DNA from: Nitrospira sp. CG24A | GTDB lineage: Bacteria; Nitrospirota; Nitrospiria; Nitrospirales; Nitrospiraceae | Assembly: GCA_002869925.2 (NCBI GenBank) | Contig: NEWT02000020.1 | Span: forward strand, 18,385-82,384 | Direction: 5' to 3' | DNA length: 64,000 nucleotides | Shown here: piece after piece, positions 25,700-34,338 of the stretch | Layout: the number at the start of each line of letters is the position of its first letter | How positions within the stretch are numbered: the stretch's first letter is position 1 | Notes under the pieces: model-generated | Told to the model about the DNA's origin: nothing | The model's input: the letters and a program-made list of their open reading frames with translations, nothing else | The model's database searches: none | Translations under genes and position numbers: made by a program

Positions 25700-26590
25700 A
25701 TGCGAGTGTCCGATCACCAGTTGTTTGGCACGACAGCCGGGAGTTTGGCGCGCATCAAGGACAGTATTGTCCGCGTACACGAGCAGATTGCGTCTCAGCA
25801 GCGCATCGCCAAACCTTCCGATGATCCCAGTATTTTCGGACAGGCGATCCTTGAGAAGTCCGCACTTGCCGACAACGAGCAGTGGATCAGAAATATTCAG
25901 TTCGGGACAGCGCGCGTTACAGTGGCCGACAAGGCTTTGGGGGAGGCTCAAAATCTTATCACCCGGGTTCGAGAACTGACGGTGCAAGCGAGAAGCGACA
26001 CGACGTCTGCGCAAGGACGGGTGACCATCGCTCAAGAAGTCCGTCAACTGCATCGGCAATTGATCCAACTTGCCAATACCGAAGTCAGTGGACAGCCAGT
26101 GTTTGCTGGGACCAAGACCGATGCGGCTCCCTTCGTATTAGGCGTCGGTGACGCCGTCTCCTATCAGGGCAATAGCGAAAGCCAATCCATCGCAGTCGGT
26201 CCGAACCAAACGACGCAAATCGTGCTCCCTGGCGACCAGGTGTTCACCGGAGGGGCGACGAATATCTTCAATAGCCTGAGTAATCTACTGGCAGCCTTGG
26301 AAGGTAACAACGGAACCGGAATCGAGGTTGCGATTGGATCTCTCGATCAGGCAACAGCACAGATTGGTTTGGCACAAGGGCAGATCGGGGCTATCGAGAA
26401 TCGGCTCGAGAAGGCCCAAGGGACTGCAGCGGTTGTCTCAGAAGCTATTCAGAAAGTACTCTCGGATCAAACCAGCACCGATTTGGCGACAGCACTGACT
26501 GAGTTGAAGCTCCAAGAAACAGCCTACGAAGCGACCAGCCAAACATTTTCACGATTGTTTGATCTCTCGCTGCTGAAGTTTCTCCGTTGA
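25700..26590 (+). CDS. flgL: Flagellar hook-filament junction protein FlgL (HAP3)
   Basis: 296 residues from ATG 25700 (a GTG lies two codons earlier at 25694). Conserved ends are MRVSDHQLFGTTAGSLARIKDSI with RIAKPSDDPSIFGQA, and the C-terminal flagellin-like LATALTELKLQETAYEATSQTFSRLFDLSLLKFL. The RELTVQARSDTTS stretch is the D1 flagellin helix. It links FlgK to the filament. csrA begins 73 bases later behind its own sigma-28-like site. Confidence 0.95.
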   Translation: MRVSDHQLFGTTAGSLARIKDSIVRVHEQIASQQRIAKPSDDPSIFGQAILEKSALADNEQWIRNIQFGTARVTVADKALGEAQNLITRVRELTVQARSDTTSAQGRVTIAQEVRQLHRQLIQLANTEVSGQPVFAGTKTDAAPFVLGVGDAVSYQGNSESQSIAVGPNQTTQIVLPGDQVFTGGATNIFNSLSNLLAALEGNNGTGIEVAIGSLDQATAQIGLAQGQIGAIENRLEKAQGTAAVVSEAIQKVLSDQTSTDLATALTELKLQETAYEATSQTFSRLFDLSLLKFLR

Positions 26591-26598
26591 CGCTACTC

Positions 26599-26625
26599 TC
26601 AAGTTTCGTACGCTCACGCCGATAT
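26599..26625 (+). promoter_or_regulatory. Sigma-28 promoter of csrA-fliW
   Basis: TCAAGTTT (26599-26606), spacer 11, GCCGATAT (26618-26625). The consensus is TAAAGTTT-N11-GCCGATAA; 14 of 16 positions match. Predicted start near 26632, about 32 bases before csrA. Confidence 0.8.
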
Positions 26626-26663
26626 AATCAGGGGAATAACTCTGGAGCGATTGGACTGCACGG

Positions 26664-26900
26664 ATGCTCGTCCTGACACGGAGACGCGGGGAAGGTGTCG
26701 TCATTGGTCCGGATATCCGGATCGTGGTGCTGGGAATAAAGAATGGACAGGTTCGCCTGGGCATCGAAGCGCCGCGCACGATCGAGGTGCATCGTGATGA
26801 GGTCTGCGTCAGGATTCAAGATGAAAACCAACTTGCAGCACGTTCGCCGGTAGTTCCGTTGGATGTCTTCCAGCGACTGTTACGCACGAAAATGGCTTGA
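26664..26900 (+). CDS. csrA: Translational regulator CsrA
   Basis: 78 residues. MLVLTRRRGEGVVIGPDIRIVVLGI and GQVRLGIEAPRTIEVHRDEV are the CsrA core, including the RNA-binding Arg of the IEVHRDEV strand. The C-terminal tail is longer than in E. coli, as is common in FliW-containing bacteria. CsrA binds ANGGA motifs near ribosome sites; three occur in the fliC leader. It is followed 18 bases later by its antagonist fliW. Confidence 0.95.
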   Translation: MLVLTRRRGEGVVIGPDIRIVVLGIKNGQVRLGIEAPRTIEVHRDEVCVRIQDENQLAARSPVVPLDVFQRLLRTKMA

Positions 26901-26918
26901 GCCTAAGGAGCTGTCGTT

Positions 26919-27398
26919 ATGAATGTCGCGTCAACTCGCTTTGGTATCATGACTGTCCCTGCTGAGAAGGTGTTGACATTCCCGTCGGGGGTATTGGGAT
27001 TCCCAGAATGGACCCGGTACGTGATGCTGGATCATGATACGGATGCCCCATTCAAATGGTTGCACTGTGTGGAAGAAGCGTCCCTTGCGTTTGTGGTCGT
27101 CGATCCCTCGGTATTCCATCAGAATTATCAGATTGAGATTTCGGCAGAGGCTCGCTTGGAAGTGGAGGGGAGTGAGACCGATGAGTTGAGCCTTGTGGTG
27201 ATCCTCACCATTCCATCGGATGATCCCTCCGCCGTGACCGCAAACCTTCGTGGCCCGCTCCTCATGAACCCTCGCACGCGACTCTGCAAGCAACTCGTTC
27301 TTGCTGAGGACTATCCCACTCGATATCCGGTGTTTTCTCCCTCCACACATGCTGAGAGTAGCCTGATTTCTCCCCATGCTGAGGCGGTCCCAGCGTAG
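26919..27398 (+). CDS. fliW: Flagellar assembly factor FliW, CsrA antagonist
   Basis: 159 residues: TRFGIMTVPAEKVLTFPSGVLGFPEWTRYVMLDHD, then FKWLHCVEEASLAFVVVDP and a C-terminal GPLLMNPRTRLCKQLVLAEDYPTRYPV, all characteristic. FliW binds CsrA or flagellin and relieves repression of flagellin translation when flagellin is exported. It ends the flgF-fliW block and converges on the minus-strand kinase gene across a hairpin. Confidence 0.94.
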   Translation: MNVASTRFGIMTVPAEKVLTFPSGVLGFPEWTRYVMLDHDTDAPFKWLHCVEEASLAFVVVDPSVFHQNYQIEISAEARLEVEGSETDELSLVVILTIPSDDPSAVTANLRGPLLMNPRTRLCKQLVLAEDYPTRYPVFSPSTHAESSLISPHAEAVPA

Positions 27399-27423
27399 GC
27401 GGGGTGCAGGCCTAAGGGGTGTC

Positions 27424-27477
27424 GGCTGAAGGCCAGAGGTCGGAGATCTGAATACTTCAGCCTGTACCCCTTCAGCC
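27424..27477. repeat. Family B palindrome between convergent fliW and kinase genes
   Basis: GGCTGAAGG (27424-27432) pairs with CCTTCAGCC (27469-27477). The centre GGTCGGAGATCTGAATACTT is shared with copies at 31963 and 42851. In this position it could end transcription from both sides, although no T-run is present. Confidence 0.75.
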
Positions 27478-27488
27478 GTTCAGCGAAT

Positions 27489-30362
27489 TTATGCTGCGGG
27501 TCTTTTGACTTCGCGTTGGGACCGGCTACGCTTTTCAAGAACTTGAACAAGGCGGAGCACCGCTTTTTCAAGCTGTGTATAGATCATCGGACCTTCAACC
27601 AGCGTACCGAGCCGCCCAAGCGCTTCCAATTGTCCGGCGGATAACACAACCTCCGATGCAGAGAGATTGTTGGCAGTTCCTTTCAGCGCGTGAGCTGCCT
27701 GCTCGACGGCTGTTTGATCCTTCGAGGCCAAAGCCGTGCGGATTCTTTCCAGCATGGTTTCGTAGCGTTCAAGGAATAGCTCAACCAGATCTTCTAATAG
27801 CGCCCTATCCCCTCCGATGTTTCGTAACGTTGCCGCCACATCGAAGATCACCGATAGCGCCTCAGTGTCCGTTCCATTCTCACGGCGTTCTGCATCGCTG
27901 GAAGAGGTAACCTGTGGATGTACGGGTAGAGGAATCCATCGCTCGAGGACTCCCTTGAGATCGTCCTTGCGTACGGGCTTCGTGAGGTAGTCGTCCATGC
28001 CGGCAGCGAGGCAGCGTTCTCGATCTCCACGCATGGCATTGGCCGTCAAGGCGACGATCGGAATATGGTGTGTTTTGTAAGAATCGGGCGCAGCAGACTC
28101 TTGAGCAGTCGCTTCGCGCTGGCGAAGGAGCTTGGTCGCCTCGAATCCATCGACGACAGGCATCTGGCAATCCATCAGGACTAAGGCATAGGAGCCCTTG
28201 GCTAATGCGGCCAACGCTTCTTGACCGTTTTCGACCACATCCGATTGATAGCCGAGCTTTTCCAGGATACGAATGGTCAGTTTCTGATTGATGAGATTAT
28301 CTTCCGCGACCAGAATGCGGGGCGCCGACTCTATATCCGCGAAGGTGTGTTGAGTAATGAGCGGCGGTGCAGGCACCGTGGCCACTGCGGGTGTTCCCTC
28401 ATTCACGACCCCTGATAGCCCCAATACGGTTCTCAAGCAATTAGAGAGTTGATCGTGTCGGATGGGTTTGGTGAGATAGGCGACGAACCCGGCTTGGCGT
28501 GCCAGCTCCGCGTGCCCTCGCTGAATGAGTGAGGTGAGGATGACAAGACGGACGAGAGATCCGACAGGATGAGCCTTCATCTCCTTGGCAAATTGTAATC
28601 CATCCTTACCCGGCATCAACATATCAACGATGGCTACATCGTACGAGAGCCCCTTCTCTGCCTGCTGCTCGAGTAGCGCGATGGCTGAGTCTGCATCCTG
28701 GGCTTGATCGGCGACCATGCCCCATCCCGTGACCAAATGATGGAGAATGATTCTATTCGATTCATTATCGTCCAGGATCAGGACACGGCGTCCGGTCAAC
28801 TCGGCCGATGGCATGATGGCCAGAGAGCACGTCGCTTGTTTGGCGAAGTGTGCGGTGCACCAGAAGGTACTGCCATGCCCCGGCCGGCTGACGATGCCGA
28901 CGCTGCCGCCCATTTGCTCGGTGAGCTGCTTTGAAATCGCGAGCCCTAATCCGGTTCCCCCGTATTTTCGTGAGGTGGAGCTGTCGGCCTGGGTAAACGG
29001 TTGGAACAGTCGAGCTTGTGCCTCTGAGGAGATACCGATTCCGCTATCGGTGATTTCGAATCGGACCACCACCGCATCGACGAGGTCTTTCTCGAGGAAG
29101 GCTTGAACCGTCACGTCGCCCTGTTCGGTAAACTTGATGGCATTGCCGACGAAGTTCGTGAGGATCTGACGGAGTCGCCCCGGATCACCACGTAGACCGG
29201 TCGGGACGGCCGCATGCACCAGACCAGTGATTTCCAGTCCTTTCGTCTGTGCCCGCTCCGCAAATTGGCCCAAGACGTCTTCCACCGTCGTACGGAGGTT
29301 GAAGTCAATACATTCCAATTCCAATTTGCCTGCTTCGATCTTGCCGTATTCAAGGATATCGTTGATCAAGTTGAGTAAGGCTTCGCCGCATTGTCGAATG
29401 GTTTCGACATAGGATCGTTGTTCTTCCGAAGGCTCCGTATCCAGCAATAAGTCCGTCATGCCGATGACTCCATTCATCGGCGTCCGTAACTCGTGGCTCA
29501 CGGTTGCCAGGAATGAGGCCTTCACGCGAGCGGCTTCTTGTGCTTCCTGAAGCGCTTTGTCCAATTGACAATTGCTGTTGCGAAGATGCTCGGCGGACCG
29601 GCGCAGCTCCGCGTGGGCTGCCTGGATGTCGGTTGTATCGACGGCATAGCCTCGGACCAGCTCATGCGAGGGAACGGGGCAGAAAATCCATGCAAAACTT
29701 GCCTGGGATAAGCAGACTTCTTCGCCTCGTATCTCACCTCCCGATTCGAGGCAGCGTCGAACGAGCCGAGAAAGTTCACCAGGACACACCGTAGGGAATC
29801 CGCTCGCTGTATAGCCGAATTGCTGCAGCAACACCGTCATCGCGGGATTGGCATAGACAAGATTCGCATCGGAGTCCAATTCGATAATCGGGGAGGGGCT
29901 TTCTTCTGCCACGCGCGCCAGTCGGTCGTAGTCTTGTTGCAGCTCCTTCTCGCGGGAGAGGTCGCGTATCGTCAAGACCCCGCCGGAATCTCCTTCTGTG
30001 TCCAGTGGAACAAAGCTCCATTCAACCGGAAATGTGTCCTGTGTGGAGTCCCTGAGCATCGCATGCGCTGCCTGTACGGAACGACGATTGAGAAGGGATT
30101 CCTGAATGCGCGTCGCGGTGTCGTGGGTGGGCCCAGGGTGCTGTAACCAAACGTCCCGGAGCGGCTTCGATGAGCAGAAATCAATCGAATGTCCCAGGAG
30201 GCGAGCAGCTTCTACGTTCACAGACACAATCTGAAGCTGACTGTTCAGCCGCACGATACCGATAGGGAGTGTATCTAGTATGGCGTGGTTCAGATCGTTC
30301 TGAGAGTGTGTTGGTTTGGAGGTGCCGGATGCTCCTGCGTGAATCTTTTCAGGCTGTTTCAT
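27489..30362 (-). CDS. Hybrid sensor histidine kinase with PAS, two receivers and HPt
   Basis: 957 residues, cytoplasmic (no membrane helix). Order: two PAS-like domains (about 25-135 and 150-265), a HisKA domain with the phospho-His in SHELRTPMNGVIGM, an ATPase domain (NAIKFTEQG, DSGIGIS, GGTGLGLAIS), a first receiver (LILDDNESN, VDMLMPGKDG), a second receiver (ILVAEDNLINQKL, MDCQMPVVDG), and a C-terminal HPt (AAHALKGTANNL). This is a complete BarA-like phosphorelay, but no output regulator is adjacent. Its start overlaps the stop of the upstream HD-GYP gene by one base, so the two are coupled and probably driven by the sigma-28-like site at 31796-31823. Confidence 0.92.
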   Translation of the reverse strand: MKQPEKIHAGASGTSKPTHSQNDLNHAILDTLPIGIVRLNSQLQIVSVNVEAARLLGHSIDFCSSKPLRDVWLQHPGPTHDTATRIQESLLNRRSVQAAHAMLRDSTQDTFPVEWSFVPLDTEGDSGGVLTIRDLSREKELQQDYDRLARVAEESPSPIIELDSDANLVYANPAMTVLLQQFGYTASGFPTVCPGELSRLVRRCLESGGEIRGEEVCLSQASFAWIFCPVPSHELVRGYAVDTTDIQAAHAELRRSAEHLRNSNCQLDKALQEAQEAARVKASFLATVSHELRTPMNGVIGMTDLLLDTEPSEEQRSYVETIRQCGEALLNLINDILEYGKIEAGKLELECIDFNLRTTVEDVLGQFAERAQTKGLEITGLVHAAVPTGLRGDPGRLRQILTNFVGNAIKFTEQGDVTVQAFLEKDLVDAVVVRFEITDSGIGISSEAQARLFQPFTQADSSTSRKYGGTGLGLAISKQLTEQMGGSVGIVSRPGHGSTFWCTAHFAKQATCSLAIMPSAELTGRRVLILDDNESNRIILHHLVTGWGMVADQAQDADSAIALLEQQAEKGLSYDVAIVDMLMPGKDGLQFAKEMKAHPVGSLVRLVILTSLIQRGHAELARQAGFVAYLTKPIRHDQLSNCLRTVLGLSGVVNEGTPAVATVPAPPLITQHTFADIESAPRILVAEDNLINQKLTIRILEKLGYQSDVVENGQEALAALAKGSYALVLMDCQMPVVDGFEATKLLRQREATAQESAAPDSYKTHHIPIVALTANAMRGDRERCLAAGMDDYLTKPVRKDDLKGVLERWIPLPVHPQVTSSSDAERRENGTDTEALSVIFDVAATLRNIGGDRALLEDLVELFLERYETMLERIRTALASKDQTAVEQAAHALKGTANNLSASEVVLSAGQLEALGRLGTLVEGPMIYTQLEKAVLRLVQVLEKRSRSQREVKRPAA

Positions 30363-31705
30363 CAGGCCGCCTCTTCCTGAACATCGTCAAGAAACATGGC
30401 CACATTCACGCGCTCATGCAGGGGATCAAGCACCTTCGTGATGGTCCGCGCCTTTTCTCCTTCTCCGAGGGCTCCAAGGTCGACGCGAACCGGCGGGAGA
30501 TAGGATTCCCCCTGCGGCCCAGTGATCACTTTGATGACCGGTTTGAGCCGTTGAGTGGGATTCATCTCCACGACCACAGCCTGTTCTCCGGTGTTCAACA
30601 GGACCAAACTGCTGATCGGATACACGCCTAACGTGCCGATCATGGTTTGGATCATATTTTTTGCATAGAGTCCTGTATCTCCGAGGTGAAACAAGTGCCG
30701 AATCGCATCATGCGGCAGCATTGCCGGACGTCCGCCACGTCGACTCACCAGGCCATCATAGACATCGACCAGGCTGACCAGTTGCCCCAAGACTGAGAGG
30801 TTTTCCCCTCTGAGCTTGTGCGGGAATCCAGTTCCATTGCTGCACTCATGATGTTCCGCGACAATCTGAACGACGGCGTCACGGTTCTCTTGCGCATCCC
30901 GTAAGATCGCCAGCCCGAGGGCTGGATGCTGCTGCATCATGGCGCGCTCTTCCTCCGTGAGGTCGAGGCTTTTACGATACAGATTGCGTGGCAACCGGAC
31001 ATAGCCGATATCGTGGAGTAATGCGCCGGCACCGAGTACCTCCAGGTCTTTCTCTGGAACCCCGTAGTCATGCGCGACAATGAGCGAAAGGGTACAGACA
31101 TCGAGTGTGTGTGAGGCCAATGTGCGATCGAATCGCTTCATCTTTTGGAGAGAAAGGAGACTGAGCATGGAGGTGCGATTCTCCAGTACGCGCGCGAGTA
31201 CATTGGTGACCACCGTTCGCACCGTCTCCGTCTGAGGGACGAGCCCTGTCTCTAACGCTTCAAACATACGTTCCATCGAACAGGTCGCTTCTCTATAGGT
31301 TTCCTGGGCGGCTGCGGCCTGTTCCTGTGCGTGTGACGGCAGTGGCGTGCTTTCCTGTGTGAGAGGCGGCTGTGCGGCTCTGACAGGCTCGCGCTCATGG
31401 TTCTGAGGAGTCTTTTCCGGCGGGGGCGACTCTATTTGATGGTTTGCCTGAGGGGCGGTAACTGTTTCTTGCGTGTGTGCCGGCGGAGCTGTGTCTCCGG
31501 GCTGGCCAGGCTCCAGATCGTGACCCTGCGCGGGATCGATCTTCACTTCCCTGATCCCATGCTGTCGGAGCAGGTCGATGTCGTGCTGATGACGGATAAG
31601 GCGTTTGTGGAGGAGGAAAGGGGTTCGATACCAGGGCTGGTCCATTCCAACGATGAACATCCCCGGTTTTAGTTGATCGATCGGGATCGTTTTCACCTGT
31701 TTCAT
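30362..31705 (-). CDS. HD-GYP phosphodiesterase with DUF3391 N-terminus
   Basis: 447 residues. Residues 1-60 (IPIDQLKPGMFIVGMDQPWYRTPFLL) are a DUF3391-type domain. A Pro/Gln/Glu-rich linker extends to about 130. The HD-GYP domain contains HTLDVCTLSL, LLHDIGYVRLP and the GYP region as HHECSNGTGFP. The HD pair is kept, but the signature GYP reads GFP and the usual HHERxDGxGYP has Cys, Ser and Asn substitutions, so c-di-GMP hydrolysis is likely but not certain. A second, deleted copy of this gene type lies head-to-head at 32038. Confidence 0.9.
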   Translation of the reverse strand: MKQVKTIPIDQLKPGMFIVGMDQPWYRTPFLLHKRLIRHQHDIDLLRQHGIREVKIDPAQGHDLEPGQPGDTAPPAHTQETVTAPQANHQIESPPPEKTPQNHEREPVRAAQPPLTQESTPLPSHAQEQAAAAQETYREATCSMERMFEALETGLVPQTETVRTVVTNVLARVLENRTSMLSLLSLQKMKRFDRTLASHTLDVCTLSLIVAHDYGVPEKDLEVLGAGALLHDIGYVRLPRNLYRKSLDLTEEERAMMQQHPALGLAILRDAQENRDAVVQIVAEHHECSNGTGFPHKLRGENLSVLGQLVSLVDVYDGLVSRRGGRPAMLPHDAIRHLFHLGDTGLYAKNMIQTMIGTLGVYPISSLVLLNTGEQAVVVEMNPTQRLKPVIKVITGPQGESYLPPVRVDLGALGEGEKARTITKVLDPLHERVNVAMFLDDVQEEAA

Positions 31706-31795
31706 CTATGGTCCCCTGGCGTGTTGTCGTAAAGGCCTATTGGACGGACAGATCGGTCGAACTCTGCCACGAAAACTAGGGCTATGCGCATTGTG

Positions 31796-31823
31796 TTATC
31801 GGGATATATCGGGCTGAACTTGA
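31796..31823 (-). promoter_or_regulatory. Sigma-28 promoter of the HD-GYP/kinase operon
   Basis: On the minus strand TCAAGTTC (31823-31816), spacer 12, CCCGATAA (31803-31796). Predicted start near 31789, about 85 bases before the HD-GYP ATG. Confidence 0.65.
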
Positions 31824-31887
31824 CATGAGCGAACCAAATTCCGCCCCAACGTGTTGTATCGGCTTCGGCGCTTTTCGTTCTTTTCCC

Positions 31888-31914
31888 TCAAGATTCTTCC
31901 TTCGATGCCGATAG
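31888..31914 (+). promoter_or_regulatory. Sigma-28 promoter before the HD-GYP relic and PilZ gene
   Basis: TCAAGATT (31888-31895), spacer 11, GCCGATAG (31907-31914). It is divergent from the minus-strand sigma-28-like site 65 bases away. Between it and the relic lies a family B repeat. Confidence 0.7.
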
Positions 31915-31962
31915 AGGCCATCAGAGCACGTTGTTGTTCGATGGTACGGACTCAGGGGGTTA

Positions 31963-32011
31963 GGCTGAAGGCTTTTAGGCCGAAGGCCGGAGCTCCGAAT
32001 ACTTCAGACAA
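31963..32011. repeat. Family B palindrome copy 2
   Basis: GGCTGAAGG, then GGCCGAAGGCCGGAGCTCCGAATACTTCAG. The left arm and the centre are kept, while the right CCTTCAGCC arm is lost. It lies in the 332-base divergent gap 31706-32037, together with two sigma-28-like promoters. Confidence 0.6.
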
Positions 32012-32037
32012 TCGACCTATCTACCTAAGTCGTTACG

Positions 32038-32378
32038 ATGCATAAACGGATATCCATCGATCAACTGAAAGTCGGCATGAAGGTCGAGAAGCTCGATCGT
32101 TCCTGGCTGGCTACCCCCTTCTTGCGGCATCGCTTCACGATTACGCCTCCAGAACAACTAAGGGGGAGGCGGCGATCGTGAAACAATTCAATCACGAGGC
32201 TCCAATTAGGCCTCTGGTCGTGCTGGTCACGGACGAAGCAGGCCGTCATAGACCCACTCCTCTAGACCTCGATCTCGCGGCGCAGTTCTGCCAACCGAAA
32301 CAGAAAATTGCCTCGATTCTTGACCCAATAAACGTGGGGATTAATCCTTCTCTCTATCTTGATAAGGAAGCGACGTGA
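32038..32378 (+). pseudogene. Remnant of a second DUF3391/HD-GYP gene, middle deleted
   Basis: The first 47 codons (32038-32181; HKRISIDQLKVGMKVEKLD, SWLATPFLRHRF) align with the N-terminus of the intact HD-GYP protein at 30362-31705. In another frame 32178-32378 encodes IRPLVVLVTDEAGRHRPTPL and SILDPINVGINPSLYLDKEA, which is the C-terminal end of an HD-GYP protein of this type. The whole HD-GYP catalytic part of about 300 residues is missing. The remnant still ends in TGATG with the PilZ ATG, preserving the original coupling. Confidence 0.8.
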
Positions 32379-33112
32379 TGGAATCAGAGCATGCCCCCTC
32401 ATTTCCGTCGATTCTCGTGGTCGGATTGCCGCTTCAGCTGGTGATCGGGTCCGATCACGACAAAGTGAACTGTGGATCCACCTTAATGGGCTGGAAGGCG
32501 CAGGCGTGGCTGATTTGCGAATGGCCGTTCCATTTCGGGCAAGCGGTTCCGTGCGAAACGGGAACCCTCTGTCTCGTCCGCTCGATGGTGGCGGGTAAGC
32601 TCGTCGCATACCAAAGCGAAGTCCGTATGACACAGACCTCTCCACTTCCTCTGCTGTATCTCGCATTTCCCCGGAGGGTCGAGGAAATCCATCTCCGTAA
32701 GGAAACGCGCGTGGCAAGCAATGAGCCGTTACTCCTGCTGCAGGGTCCCCATGGAGGAACGACGCTCGCTCTATCGAATGGGTCTGTTCCTATGGGCGGA
32801 TTGATACAGGACCTCAGCGCTTCTGGCTGCCGCATTATTGTCCAGCGGCCGCGTGCCGACGTGACGTTGGGCGCCACGGTCTATTTAGAGTTTGAACTGA
32901 TCGGGATTGGCCACATCGCCCATCTCGCCGGCACAATCAAGAATATTGCAGAGCGTGACAGCGCCCTCTCACTCGGGGTCGAATTCCGATTTAATGGGAA
33001 AGAGGCGATCGAATACCGGGGGTGGGGAGGGAGCGTCCAAAGGGCCATTGAGTATTCCGTGATGCAGCGCCAAACCGAGTGGGGATTCTTGACGCCGGCG
33101 TCAGAACCATGA
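32378..33112 (+). CDS. PilZ-domain c-di-GMP receptor, YcgR-like flagellar brake candidate
   Basis: 244 residues from ATG 32378 (a GTG precedes it). The N-terminal half is a YcgR-N-like beta domain. The PilZ domain has the RxxxR element in LRKETRVAS near residue 110 and the DxSxxG element in IQDLSASGCRI, both needed for c-di-GMP binding. It sits behind a sigma-28-like promoter and next to two phosphodiesterase-type genes, so a role in c-di-GMP control of swimming is inferred. Confidence 0.85.
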   Translation: MESEHAPSFPSILVVGLPLQLVIGSDHDKVNCGSTLMGWKAQAWLICEWPFHFGQAVPCETGTLCLVRSMVAGKLVAYQSEVRMTQTSPLPLLYLAFPRRVEEIHLRKETRVASNEPLLLLQGPHGGTTLALSNGSVPMGGLIQDLSASGCRIIVQRPRADVTLGATVYLEFELIGIGHIAHLAGTIKNIAERDSALSLGVEFRFNGKEAIEYRGWGGSVQRAIEYSVMQRQTEWGFLTPASEP

Positions 33113-33127
33113 CGGAGTTGCCGAGTA

Positions 33128-33146
33128 CCAGGCAATGTTTGCCTGG
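33128..33146 (+). terminator. Hairpin after the PilZ gene
   Basis: CCAGGCAA, three-base loop, TTGCCTGG: an 8-bp perfect stem 15 bases after the stop. No T-run follows. The remainder of 33147-33285 contains nothing recognisable. Confidence 0.5.
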
Positions 33147-33285
33147 CTGGGCACCCTCTCAAATGCTCGTGTCGCAATAAATCCCTGTCTACTGTGCATT
33201 TCCATTTCCTGTTCGATCCCTCAACAGGTGGTCTAAGCCTTGCACTCGTTTGAGTCGAATCATGGATTGAACAGAGGACCACGTG

Positions 33286-34338
33286 ATGCAACAACCTTCA
33301 AGAATGCCCCCCCGCCATGTGGTCATCACAGGTGGAGCCGGTTTCATCGGATCACAGATCAGTGCCCGGTTTCTCAAAGAGAAGACGCGCGTCACCATAT
33401 TAACGCGGAATGTATCGGGGCCACGGGCCACGGCGCTTGCCGGACAGGGGTGCAAGGTCGTGGCCTGTGATTTTTCTGACCCGAATCGCATCCCGCCCCC
33501 TGATGGCCTCGATCCAGCCGATATATTGTTTCATTTTGCGGCAGACGTCTCTGTCAGCAGCCCTATGCTCCAGGCTGCGAATGTCGACGGCACGAGGCGC
33601 GCCGTAGCCTTAGCGGACGCATTAGCTATTCCATACATTGTGTATGCGAGCAGCATCGAGGCGCAGGGACTCGGATCGGAATCCGAGATCCCTCTTCGAG
33701 AAGATATGGCATGCCGCCCTGTCTCCGACTATGGGCGATCGAAAGTGCAGGCAGAAGAGATCGTGACCGCGTGGGGATCCCTGCCAGGTCATCGGTCCCT
33801 TGTTCTTCGTATCGGCAACATTTATGGACCGGGGAGTGCCTGGTTTCTCCATCCCTCCCTATTGGCTTTGCTGGGCGCCACCCCGATTCGGGCGATTTGG
33901 GCGCAGCTCCGGCACCGTCTGTTTCAGCCGCTTTTTATCGATGATTTCGTCGAAGGCCTCTGGCGAGCCGTCGAGCATCGGCTTGCCGGCACCTATAACA
34001 TCACAGGCGAGGAGCAGGTTTCGATCGAAGGCTATGTCTCACAACTTGCAGGCCTGATGCAACTGACAGACCGTGTTCAATCGATGTACGAGCCGGCGGC
34101 GCGATCTGGACGATCGCTTCCGATCGCGCCGGACTTTGCATACGTCTTGATGGGGACTCAGGAACAGTGCCACCGCGCGTACGACAACAGCAGGCTCCAC
34201 GCAGAGATTGGCCCCTATGCACGCTGGCCTCTGTCTCGAGGGCTTGCCAAGACTCTGCAATGGTACGACACAAGCGGCCAGTTGCCGGCTCTCCTGGCGG
34301 CATTGCGTCGACAACCGGGAGCGATGACATGCATGTGA
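33286..34338 (+). CDS. NAD-dependent epimerase/dehydratase (extended SDR)
   Basis: 350 residues from ATG 33286 with AGAGGA upstream. The Rossmann motif VVITGGAGFIGSQI (about residues 13-26) and the catalytic Tyr-Lys pair in SDYGRSKVQAEEIV are visible, with a Ser in YASSIEAQG. Family members act on nucleotide sugars. The C-terminal region (FQPLFIDDFVEGLWRAVEHRLAGTYNITGEEQ) is typical of sugar epimerases, but the exact substrate cannot be told. It opens a co-directional run to the flagellin gene and overlaps the next gene by 10 bases. Confidence 0.88.
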   Translation: MQQPSRMPPRHVVITGGAGFIGSQISARFLKEKTRVTILTRNVSGPRATALAGQGCKVVACDFSDPNRIPPPDGLDPADILFHFAADVSVSSPMLQAANVDGTRRAVALADALAIPYIVYASSIEAQGLGSESEIPLREDMACRPVSDYGRSKVQAEEIVTAWGSLPGHRSLVLRIGNIYGPGSAWFLHPSLLALLGATPIRAIWAQLRHRLFQPLFIDDFVEGLWRAVEHRLAGTYNITGEEQVSIEGYVSQLAGLMQLTDRVQSMYEPAARSGRSLPIAPDFAYVLMGTQEQCHRAYDNSRLHAEIGPYARWPLSRGLAKTLQWYDTSGQLPALLAALRRQPGAMTCM

